Assembly (NCBI RefSeq): GCF_010119235.1
Contig: NZ_JAAATZ010000001.1
Coordinates: 3,209,946 to 3,273,945, forward strand
Length of the DNA: 64,000 nucleotides
Origin: Flavobacterium phycosphaerae
GTDB lineage: Bacteria; Bacteroidota; Bacteroidia; Flavobacteriales; Flavobacteriaceae
Direction of reading: 5' to 3'
The stretch's first letter is position 1. The number at the start of each line of letters is the position of its first letter. The notes beneath the pieces are model-generated. The model worked only from the letters and a program-made list of their open reading frames with translations. It did no database searches and was not told the origin of the DNA. This document shows, in pieces, positions 37,880 to 45,575 of this stretch. Made by a program: the position numbers and the translations under genes.

Positions 37880-39001
37880 TTAATTTTTGATAATCTTACT
37901 TAAATCGAACATTGGAGCATACATCGATATCATTATAACTCCGACTATAACTCCAATAAAGATAATAATCATTGGCTCCAAAATCACACCAATCATTTTA
38001 GTTTGATGATTTATTTCTTCGTTGTATTGTTCTGTTAGTCTTTCAAACATAACATCTAATTGATTTACTTGCTCTGCTACCTCAATCATTGAAACCATTT
38101 TATTTTCGTATACGCTGTGTTTTTTCAGACTGTCACTTAAAGAAATCCCCTTGGTTACATCACCTTTAATGCTTTCGATTGATTTTTCAATAGGATAAAA
38201 ACCTATCATTTTTGAAGTTAATGATAAGGAGGTAATTAACGACGTTTTAGACGTAGTTAATAAATTCATAGATTGGCAAAACCGGGAAATATATATTTTC
38301 TTGATTAAATCACCAAAATAAGGTATCCTCAAAACAATTTTTGAGGTAATGTCCCTATAAGAATCTTTTTCTTTGAAGAGATAATGAAAAACAACTAATC
38401 CAGTTATTAATAAAAATAAAAACAGAAATAATGCTCCTGAATGATTTGATATTTTGATAATCATTTGAGTGCTTTTGGGTAGCTCGCTTCCAAATTGTTT
38501 AAAAACAGAACTGAACATTGGCACTACTTTATTCAACATAAAATAGAGTACGGAAATAGTAACCAACATTACTATACAAGGATAGGTTAAGACTGAGATG
38601 ACTTGGCGGCGCATTTGAATTTTTCTATTGAAAAATTTCTGCAATTCATTTAATACTTCTTCTAATTTTCGAGTTTCTTCACCAATTTGAATGCTGTAAT
38701 ATTCATATGGTGAAAATTGATTGGTACTGATCATAGCTTCACAAATGCTTTTACCCAAAACCACTTTTTCTTTAATATCAATAATGATGCTTTGCTCAAG
38801 TTTAGATTTGGCCTGGTGGCTTAAGATTTCCAGTGCTTTTTTAAAATCAACTCCTGATTTTAATAACATCCCCAATTCTCGATAAAACACTTCTTTCTTC
38901 TTGTCCGATAACTTTTTAGTACCGGTTAAAGATTTTAATTCAAAGTTAAATTCTGTTTTATTTGCCGAGATATTCTTATAGTTACTTAAATCAATACTCA
39001 T
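37880..39001 (-). CDS. gspF: GspF/PilC-family inner-membrane platform protein
   Basis: A 373-aa protein with two repeated T2SSF domains and three hydrophobic helices (about residues 135-160, 190-210 and 345-368). It has the family signatures FYRELGMLLKSGVDFKKALEIL and MVSMIEVAEQVNQLDVMFERLTEQYNEE, and ends PMIIIFIGVIVGVIMISMYAPMF. It couples the GspE ATPase to pseudopilin assembly. It starts one base after the stop of the upstream pseudopilin gene. Confidence 0.94.
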   Translation of the reverse strand: MSIDLSNYKNISANKTEFNFELKSLTGTKKLSDKKKEVFYRELGMLLKSGVDFKKALEILSHQAKSKLEQSIIIDIKEKVVLGKSICEAMISTNQFSPYEYYSIQIGEETRKLEEVLNELQKFFNRKIQMRRQVISVLTYPCIVMLVTISVLYFMLNKVVPMFSSVFKQFGSELPKSTQMIIKISNHSGALFLFLFLLITGLVVFHYLFKEKDSYRDITSKIVLRIPYFGDLIKKIYISRFCQSMNLLTTSKTSLITSLSLTSKMIGFYPIEKSIESIKGDVTKGISLSDSLKKHSVYENKMVSMIEVAEQVNQLDVMFERLTEQYNEEINHQTKMIGVILEPMIIIFIGVIVGVIMISMYAPMFDLSKIIKN

Positions 39002-39002
39002 C

Positions 39003-39491
39003 CTATTTATAGTTTTTCATTAATTCATTAGAATATACTTTTTTAAAAAACTTCAGATTCATCAGCTGTTGATTGACATTCAATTCCAAAGAAAGACGCT
39101 GAAAAACGATGCGGTTATTTTTGTTTTTAACTGTATCTATGATAAAATGTGTCAATGGAATTCTAAAAGTGTCTTGAAAACCATCTTTACTTCTTATGGT
39201 GTATTCATCAACACGCAGGTATTTTACATTAGCTCCCGCATAAGTATTAAAGACAATATTCTCATCATCCCTTGACATTTTCTCACTGTCAAAGATATCC
39301 TTATTTAAAGCATAAGTTAATCGGTTCATATCGGCAACAAATTGATTTTGATTCTTAAAATCGAGCATTCTTTCGGATAATATGCTAAAAACAATAAAAA
39401 CCAAACCAATCACTATAGCCGTAATGACCATGCTAAATGCTGCCTCTAATACAGAAAAGGCTCTCGCTGTTGCAGTCAATTTATTTTTCAT
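39003..39491 (-). CDS. Minor pseudopilin (GspJ-like)
   Basis: About 162 residues from the ATG at 39491; an upstream in-frame start at 39515 is less likely. The prepilin motif is ATARA|FSVLEAAFSMVITAIVIG, with Ala before the cut, Glu at +5 and a long hydrophobic helix. The C-terminal part is beta-rich (MNRLTYALNKDIFDSEKMSR... YLRVDEYTIRSKDGFQDTF), similar to GspJ-like minor pseudopilins. It overlaps the preceding pseudopilin gene by 11 bp. Confidence 0.75.
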   Translation of the reverse strand: MKNKLTATARAFSVLEAAFSMVITAIVIGLVFIVFSILSERMLDFKNQNQFVADMNRLTYALNKDIFDSEKMSRDDENIVFNTYAGANVKYLRVDEYTIRSKDGFQDTFRIPLTHFIIDTVKNKNNRIVFQRLSLELNVNQQLMNLKFFKKVYSNELMKNYK

Positions 39492-39837
39492 TTTGTTGCT
39501 GAACAAAAAAATCATTCTTAATAAACACTCCGGAACTGTCTTTATAGTTAATACTGAATTCCTGCAAATTACTGTTAACCCATTCCTGATGGATAACTAA
39601 ATTATCATTTGACATTTTTTCAATCGTATCGGGATTAACCTGAACCATATAATATATTTCTGCCAACCTGTTCCTAGAACCGTAAAATTTAGGAGAAGTT
39701 TTAGGAGTAAATACCGCTGCATAAACCAATACTGCCACATAAAGACATATAGCAATAATGCATAAAGCAATTACTGATTCCAAAATAGAATTAGCCGATA
39801 GTCTACAATACTTTCTTAAATATGCCATACGGTTCAT
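39481..39837 (-). CDS. Minor pseudopilin (GspH/I-like)
   Basis: About 118 residues from ATG 39837 (or 39828). The longer start at 39891 would read deep into the upstream gene. The prepilin motif is CRLSA|NSILESVIALCIIAICLYV with Glu at +5. The small globular domain (FYGSRNRLAEIYYMVQVNPD) has no clear subtype. It overlaps the 403-aa gene at its 5' end and the GspJ-like gene at its 3' end, so translation is coupled throughout. Confidence 0.72.
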   Translation of the reverse strand: MNRMAYLRKYCRLSANSILESVIALCIIAICLYVAVLVYAAVFTPKTSPKFYGSRNRLAEIYYMVQVNPDTIEKMSNDNLVIHQEWVNSNLQEFSINYKDSSGVFIKNDFFVQQQNEK

Positions 39838-41014
39838 TCTTGTTTTTAAATAGTGGTATGGAGATAAAATAGTTAGGTCTTTTTGTAACATCTATTTCTC
39901 CATTTATAATGCAGTTCTCATAATTTCCCGAGGAAGTTCGGCTAAAAATTTTATTAGTATATACCGAACCGTAAACACTACCGTATACCATCAATTTTCC
40001 GGTACAGTAAACATCACCTACTATTTTTGTATCTTCTTTTAGTACTATACTGTTATCATCAATATTATTCAATCGTGTACCAAATAACACCACAGCGCCA
40101 TAAATAGAACAGTTTTTATTAATCGTCATCTCACTCTTTTCATTGGAAGTATTATAAATAGCCATTACCGATGGATAATTAAGTATAACGTCATCTTCTA
40201 TCACAATCTTTTTAGTGGCAATAGCCTGAATATTCCCCTTGAAACCTTTGCTTATTTTAATTATTGGAGCCTTTATAATTACATCTTCTAATACATCATT
40301 AGCACTAATGGTAATTGAATCTTTAGCATATAAAATAAAATTCCCTTTAATAATTACATTTTCAAGTAGCGGTGAGTTCAACTCCACCTCAATAGTCTTA
40401 CTTAAAAAGGAATTAAAATAAATAGAGTCCCTACTCTTTTCTATATCTTTTAAAAAAAAGCCTGCCGATTTTTTTTCTTCAAATACTTTTTTAAAATCAG
40501 GACTTATCTCCGGTAAAACACTGGTGGACAAACCTATCCTTCCTATGGACTTCAAATTGCTCTGAGCACTAGTAATGTATTTTTCATCAATAAATTTACT
40601 AGGCAATAGTTTATCTCCAATTAAAGTTACATTACCAGAATAAGACAAATCATTAGAAAAATTGCTCAAATATAAGGCTGTTGTATTGGTGGCATAATGC
40701 CCTACAAAATGAGCAGATGCAATGGTGTCATTTTTTAAAATGCTGCTTACAACAATTACATTAAGCAACCCATGTGATTTCATCTGGTAGTTGGAGACAA
40801 TTCCGTTCTCTTTGTTAACCATTGTATTTTCTTCATCTCCTTGGGTAAGTGCATAGTTCAAAATTGATTCATTTTGAACATACATATCCTCTCTAGTGTT
40901 ATAGAAGGTATTGAGCATTGTATATAAACTAGAAAAATACAATAAGGCTCCGCATAATATTGAAACCAGTAAACAAACATAAACAGCATAGAGTAAACTA
41001 TTTGCCTTTACCAT
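39803..41014 (-). CDS. Prepilin-like protein with a bactofilin-like beta-solenoid domain
   Basis: A 403-aa protein. The N-terminus MVKA|NSLLYAVYVCLLVSILCGALLYF copies the prepilin leader and helix but lacks Glu at +5 (Tyr instead), as in tip-forming GspK-type pseudopilins. From about residue 200 there are repeating short beta strands (VIIKGNFILYAKDSITISAN, VIIKAPIIKISKGFKGNIQA, SIYGAVVLFG, KIVGDVYCTGKLMVYGSVYG), a pattern of right-handed helices as in bactofilin-like polymers. A tip protein with such a domain is unusual. Confidence 0.6.
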   Translation of the reverse strand: MVKANSLLYAVYVCLLVSILCGALLYFSSLYTMLNTFYNTREDMYVQNESILNYALTQGDEENTMVNKENGIVSNYQMKSHGLLNVIVVSSILKNDTIASAHFVGHYATNTTALYLSNFSNDLSYSGNVTLIGDKLLPSKFIDEKYITSAQSNLKSIGRIGLSTSVLPEISPDFKKVFEEKKSAGFFLKDIEKSRDSIYFNSFLSKTIEVELNSPLLENVIIKGNFILYAKDSITISANDVLEDVIIKAPIIKISKGFKGNIQAIATKKIVIEDDVILNYPSVMAIYNTSNEKSEMTINKNCSIYGAVVLFGTRLNNIDDNSIVLKEDTKIVGDVYCTGKLMVYGSVYGSVYTNKIFSRTSSGNYENCIINGEIDVTKRPNYFISIPLFKNKNEPYGIFKKVL

Positions 41015-41774
41015 TTGACTTCTCCTTTTTAGAAAATAATCTCTTAAAGAAATTATCTTTTTTAGCTTTAGGCTCCGGATTATTATTTGAGGAATTCATT
41101 TTATTATTTCCTCTTGTATCGTTTTCTTTATTGGAAGTAGCTTTAGTTTTGTCGGCTTTTCGTTTTTCTTTCTCTAATTGCTTATCCTTTTTCTTTTCAT
41201 CGCGCTTTATTTTTCTTTTAGCCTTATTTTCTTTTATTTTAGCTTCTCTGGCCAAATCCACTTGACTTGGTATTACTTTCTCGCCGTTATTAAAAGTAAC
41301 GGTGTCTTTTGAAATAAAATTTATCCACACTCCCTGCTTTTTACCTCTACTGTAACGTCCTTTTTCGATCAATTCTCCTCTATCACTATAATGAAAATTC
41401 ATTCCCTTTCTTCGACCATCATTCCAATACTGACTAGTAGCTAAGAATCCATTTGTATGCCAAGTTTTCCATAGACCAACTTTTAGCCCATTTTTGAATG
41501 TGCCTGATTCTGCTAACTGATTATTTAAATAAAATTTATCAAAAGTTTCATCAAGCAGTTCCCCAGCAATACCATTTTCTGAATTGTGAATAGCGCCGCC
41601 CTTAAACCAATAATAGACCCTGTCTGACATCACATCAGGCTTATTATCAGTTACATAAAACTCATATTTAAAATTACTATCCGTAATTCTTTTTTTAAGC
41701 CTAGGCTCTTGAAAAGAAAAAAATGATAAAACAACAACAGTCCCTATAACCAAATTTACAACTGAATCTCTCAA
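40998..41774 (-). CDS. MORN-repeat protein at the head of the secretion operon
   Basis: A 258-aa protein with an N-terminal hydrophobic segment (VNLVIGTVVVLSFFSF), perhaps a signal anchor, and toxin_MORN-type repeats: LAESGTFKNGLKVGLWKTWHTNG, YWNDGRRKGMNFHYSDRGEL and RYSRGKKQGVWINF. The last ~90 residues are highly charged and disordered (KENKAKRKIKRDEKKKDKQL). It overlaps the prepilin-like 403-aa gene by 17 bp and is the first gene of the minus-strand operon. Function unknown; MORN-like repeats often mediate contact. Confidence 0.7.
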   Translation of the reverse strand: MRDSVVNLVIGTVVVLSFFSFQEPRLKKRITDSNFKYEFYVTDNKPDVMSDRVYYWFKGGAIHNSENGIAGELLDETFDKFYLNNQLAESGTFKNGLKVGLWKTWHTNGFLATSQYWNDGRRKGMNFHYSDRGELIEKGRYSRGKKQGVWINFISKDTVTFNNGEKVIPSQVDLAREAKIKENKAKRKIKRDEKKKDKQLEKEKRKADKTKATSNKENDTRGNNKMNSSNNNPEPKAKKDNFFKRLFSKKEKSNGKGK

Positions 41775-41944
41775 AATTCTATTATTTTAAAACTTATGCA
41801 ATATAAGACTTTTAGGAAAAAAATAAAAATAAAGAAACGGGGCAATAAAATAATATTTACCTTTGAAAATAATACGATTTCTGTCCAAATAGCAACATAA
41901 TTTGCTATTTTTAAAAGCGTCAAGTTCATTGTATTTATTGATAG

Positions 41945-42967
41945 TACAGCGAAAAAGATTACCCTCCTTTTGGAAGTCTAGTTCCTAAACGCCACGGTGG
42001 CATTGATGACTATCGTTATGGGTTTAATGGTAAGGAAAAAGATGATGAATTAAAAGGTGAAGGAGTTCAATATGATTATGGATTTAGAATATATGATGCG
42101 AGGTTAGGTAAATTTTTATCTACTGACCCACTATTTAAAGGTTATCCATGGTACACACCTTATCAATTTGCGGGTAATACACCAATTCAAGCAATTGACT
42201 TAGATGGCCTTGAAGAGCGAATAATGATTCGCGAAATGTATGCTGGGGTAGTATTAAGAAGATATGTAATATTTGTTCCTACCTCTGAAAGGATAAAAGA
42301 AGGAGTAGACGATAAAACAGTAGCTATTTTTAAATATGAAACTAGCACACCAGAAGGTAAAAATGAGTTCAATGCGGCTCGTGCTAACCTTACTAGTCTT
42401 GAAGGGAGAAAACGATTAATGAGAGTATTCCAAAATAATTATCAAAAAATTAAAAAATTTGATCAAATGCCTGCGGATGATTCTCAAGCTTTAAATTCAG
42501 CAATGGCTAAAGGAATGGCCGACAAAAAGGTTTCAAATAAATATGTTACTAACATAGCTATTCAACCTTTTGTTGTTCAATTTAAAACTGACTGTAGTAT
42601 TATTGACTCATTTACACCAATAGAAAAGGAACAGCTCGAAAAAGCTGCAACTATTTCAAAAGGAACCGGAGCGACACTTAATATAGTAGGTGTTTCAAGT
42701 GGAGTGCCAAGCAGATATACAGGTAGAAGTTCTGATGGAAGCATAGTTAAAGGTGAGCTAAATGTAGATAATAATAATATTCTTTCTAATGATCGAGCAA
42801 ATTTTATCAAACAAGTGTTAATAAAAGATTATGGGGTTGATGAAAGTAAGATAACAATTGGAGTTCCTGAAGTTGAAAAAAAATCTGAAAATGATACTGA
42901 AAATAAAAATAATCAAAGAGCTGAAATTAGAATTATTTTATCGGATGATTCATTCAAAACAAATTAA
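41945..42967 (+). pseudogene. Silent Rhs C-terminal cassette with OmpA-like tip
   Basis: An open frame of 340 codons follows an in-frame TAG at 41942-41944 and has no start codon in the Rhs core part (first ATG at 42224) and no promoter that I can see. It begins in the Rhs core ([15 protein letters not shown]), continues through DDYRYGFNGKEKDDELKGEG and the core end FLSTDPLFKGYPWYTPYQFA and LDGLEER, then changes to a unique tip. The tip contains an OmpA-like domain: VVQFKTDCSIIDSFTPIEKE, NDRANFIKQVLIKDYGV and NNQRAEIRIIL match the peptidoglycan-binding pattern. It stays in frame with the expressed Rhs gene through the shared repeat. I read it as a stored alternative C-terminus, not a random fragment. 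Confidence 0.8.
41965..42024 (+). repeat. 60-bp inverted repeat, left copy (in the silent cassette)
   Basis: These 60 bases are identical to the reverse complement of 46444-46503. Before them, after a two-base mismatch (41963-41964), six more bases match. After them identity drops sharply. A short palindrome, GCCAC-G-GTGGC, lies at 41991-42001. Confidence 0.97.
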
Positions 42968-43877
42968 TTGTTTTTACATTCTATTATTAATTTCAAATAA
43001 TTTAATTTCTCAAAAATGGAACATTTGTATTTATGATAATGATTTACAATTCAAAGGGCATTATTCGAAGCCATTGGATTCAATTTCTTATTCCGATAAT
43101 AATTTTTTTAATTTTGATGAAAAATTATATTTTTCGAATTTTGAAGGATGTTACATTAGATTTTTTCCGAGTTATCCGGATGATGATATAGATAAGAAGA
43201 TTGATTCATTATTTTTTAAAAGAGATTTATCGAATCAATTTGAACTTAATGTAGCATCAAGTAAATATTCATACAAACAATTTGAGGAATTTTATTTAAT
43301 AGGCGAGCCATTTCCTGAATTAAGTTTAAATTCAGGCTTTTCATCTGAAATTATTATACCAGATGGGAGATGGATTAAACTAGATAGGTATAAAAATAAA
43401 GTCTATGATTTTGAAATTAACGATTTTAAATTAAATGGCTTTATCTATCTTTATTATCCTCTTTCAAACAAGGTAAAAAGGATTAGCCACTACACTAAGG
43501 GTTTTTTTTCGAAAATCAACATTAACCTTTTTAAAAATGGTGAGGTAAGGTATATTGATTATGAAAATTTTGATTCGGATAAAACTCAACCATTATATAT
43601 TCTTAATGACTCAAATGGTTTAAAAAGACATATTATTTACCCTAAACAGTTTGATATTATATATGAGAAAGGTAAAATAATAAAATACTATACGATAGAC
43701 AATGATTTTTTTAACGGAAAATACTTTATAAAAAATGAAAATGGAAGTATAATTGAAGAAGGAAAGTATAGGCATGGCAGGCGGAAAGGAATAATCAGAT
43801 ATTATAACGATAACGGGGAGCTAGATAAAATTGAGTATTATTTGTTGGGAATTAAACTATGGAGTAAAAAAAATTGA
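42945..43877 (+). CDS. Secreted MORN-repeat protein paired with the silent tip
   Basis: About 310 residues from the ATG at 42945, which overlaps the end of the silent cassette by 23 bp. The longer start at 42858 reads a Lys-rich stretch in front of the signal peptide and is unlikely. A signal peptide is followed by SQKWNICIYDNDLQFKGHYS. The C-terminal ~100 residues have MORN-like repeats (FFNGKYFIKNENGSIIEEG; KYRHGRRKGIIRYYNDNGEL). It may be the immunity or partner protein of the OmpA-like tip. It resembles the MORN protein at 40998-41774. Confidence 0.65.
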   Translation: MIHSKQINCFYILLLISNNLISQKWNICIYDNDLQFKGHYSKPLDSISYSDNNFFNFDEKLYFSNFEGCYIRFFPSYPDDDIDKKIDSLFFKRDLSNQFELNVASSKYSYKQFEEFYLIGEPFPELSLNSGFSSEIIIPDGRWIKLDRYKNKVYDFEINDFKLNGFIYLYYPLSNKVKRISHYTKGFFSKININLFKNGEVRYIDYENFDSDKTQPLYILNDSNGLKRHIIYPKQFDIIYEKGKIIKYYTIDNDFFNGKYFIKNENGSIIEEGKYRHGRRKGIIRYYNDNGELDKIEYYLLGIKLWSKKN

Positions 43878-44131
43878 TTGACCATCAGAAACTTTATATC
43901 AAAGTGTAATTGTTTGTGTTAATTTCAAAGCCATCACTTCGAATGATTTCAATACATTTAGGGAAAATTATATAGAAAAGTACTAAGAAAAAGTTGTCGA
44001 TTATTTTTCATCTTTGCTTGTTAAAAACACTCACAACTATAAATGCTGGAAATCTGAGGGGACTTATAGTACAAAATTTTTAGCTTAAACTACTCGATAA
44101 TCATTTACATATAATTATTACTTACAGTAAT

Positions 44132-45175
44132 CTAATATCTCTCCAGCTTACTATGCACTTTTTCTATCTCCTTATCAATATATACTTGGGCATAGTGAAC
44201 ATAGCGATTAAAGGAACTGCTGGCATGACTATGCCCACTAATTTTACGTACTAAGTGTTCAGGCATACCAAGAATTAGTAGTGTAGTAATGGCGGTTCTT
44301 CGCATCATATGCGAACTCATTTTATCACAAAAACGGTCCTTGCTTTCTTTGCTACTTGCTATTCGTTTGGTTATCCCTTGTTTCTCACGGGATATTTCTA
44401 TTGGAGCTGTAAACTCGGCTAATTCACCTATACGCTTTAGGCTTTTGTTAAAATTGAAAAGTGTTATTGGTGCAAAAAGTGCCGTCTTACTATTTTTGGA
44501 CTGGTATTTTTGAAAAATTAAAATAGCATAGTTAGCCAGTTTGATTGAACTACTCGTTTTGGTTTTTTTTGATTTTAATTTTAAATACCAATCATCGCCT
44601 GATTGCTCAAAATTTTTATTGGTGAGTAAAAAAATATCTGAATAACGTAAACCCGTGGTACATCCAAAAACAAATATATCTTTCACTCTTTTTAGGCTTG
44701 GTGTTAATTTGGTTTCAAATTCCTTATCGTGAATTAGAAATTTTAATTGCTCGGGAGATAATACTAGGATGTCAATTTCTTCTTTCCTGACATAAAATTG
44801 TTTATGAAAGTCACCGGCATAAATATCTTTCTCCAGTTTTAAGTAATTAAAAAATACCCGTATCACTTTGATAGTTGCCCCAACGTAGTTGTCAAAACAC
44901 CCCTTTTTATATAGAAAGTCCGTAAAGTTCTTGTAAAATTTTTTCCAATAATTTTTTTCAGAAAGCAATTCTTTCTTTGTGAGTTTTAAGATATCGCAAA
45001 CTCTGAGTTCTGTGTTGGTTTCTTCTGAAAATAATATGAGATTTTTAAGTACATATATATAATTATCTATGGAGCTTTTGGCTATGCGTTCCCCATTCTT
45101 TTTTAATCGTTTGCCCGATTCGGATTCTTTAATAAACTGTTTGAATAAAGGAATTAATGGCTTGGGGGTTTTCAT
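44132..45175 (-). CDS. Tyrosine recombinase between the inverted Rhs tips
   Basis: A 347-aa tyrosine recombinase: N-terminal SAM-like DNA-binding domain (about 5-125) and catalytic domain with Arg177 (TTGLRYSDI), Lys204-206 (KSKKTKTSS), His289-x-x-Arg292 (SSHMMRRTAI), His315 (ISGHSHASS) and nucleophile Tyr325 (FNRYVHYAQ). All core residues are present, so it should be active. It lies inside the segment bounded by the 60-bp inverted repeats, and not beside a tRNA, a place typical of DNA invertases of this family in Bacteroidota. It could also be a leftover integrase; position and orientation favour the invertase reading. Confidence 0.88.
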   Translation of the reverse strand: MKTPKPLIPLFKQFIKESESGKRLKKNGERIAKSSIDNYIYVLKNLILFSEETNTELRVCDILKLTKKELLSEKNYWKKFYKNFTDFLYKKGCFDNYVGATIKVIRVFFNYLKLEKDIYAGDFHKQFYVRKEEIDILVLSPEQLKFLIHDKEFETKLTPSLKRVKDIFVFGCTTGLRYSDIFLLTNKNFEQSGDDWYLKLKSKKTKTSSSIKLANYAILIFQKYQSKNSKTALFAPITLFNFNKSLKRIGELAEFTAPIEISREKQGITKRIASSKESKDRFCDKMSSHMMRRTAITTLLILGMPEHLVRKISGHSHASSSFNRYVHYAQVYIDKEIEKVHSKLERY

Positions 45176-45205
45176 TTTTCATTTTTTATAATAGAATAAA
45201 AAAAC

Positions 45206-45239
45206 AAAGAAAAACTATTCTTAACGAATAGTCTTTCTT
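45206..45239 (-). terminator. Terminator of the Rhs operon
   Basis: A stem of at least 7 bp (45214-45220 with 45226-45232, extendable by imperfect A/T pairs) with a 5-nt loop. On the minus strand it ends in a T-run. It separates the Rhs-associated 95-aa gene from the recombinase gene, which therefore needs its own promoter. Confidence 0.75.
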
Positions 45240-45272
45240 GTAGGTCTATTTTTAAGTGATGTAAACACCTTT

Positions 45273-45560
45273 TTAAAACGTTAAATCATATATAATCAGA
45301 ATAAATATTAAAAATAGATTAATATAAAATAATGTTAAGTATAGCACATAATATTTTTTACATTTTAAAATAGATTTTTTGTCCTCAACATTAATCACAT
45401 TTTGTAAACCTGAATTTAAAATTTTTAAAGAAACTCTCTTGTAAGTGATAATTAAACCTTTTCTGTTTAAATCCAAGTATAAAAGATTAACAAAAAAATT
45501 TATTCCTATTGAAATGATAAAGATTATAACTATAATAGATACATATATTTTCATGTTCAA
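45273..45560 (-). CDS. Small two-helix membrane protein downstream of the Rhs tip (possible immunity protein)
   Basis: A 95-aa protein with two strongly hydrophobic segments: IYVSIIVIIFIISIGINFFV at the N-terminus and YYVLYLTLFYINLFLIFILI at the C-terminus. Between them is a short basic, partly helical loop with a KCKKYY segment. It starts 15 bp after the Rhs stop and precedes a terminator. Such a small gene just after an Rhs tip is usually the cognate immunity gene. A membrane immunity protein would suit a membrane-acting tip. This is inferred from position. Confidence 0.55.
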   Translation of the reverse strand: MNMKIYVSIIVIIFIISIGINFFVNLLYLDLNRKGLIITYKRVSLKILNSGLQNVINVEDKKSILKCKKYYVLYLTLFYINLFLIFILIIYDLTF

Positions 45561-45575
45561 TTTTTAATTAAGTTA

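Noticed and set aside
42858..42944. Upstream start of the MORN protein
   Set aside because: The added residues are Lys-rich and precede a good signal peptide starting at 42945.
44132..45175. Recombinase as the integrase of the tRNA-adjacent island
   Set aside because: It is about 24 kb away, beyond the whole secretion operon, and is better explained by the inverted repeats around it. It is not excluded.
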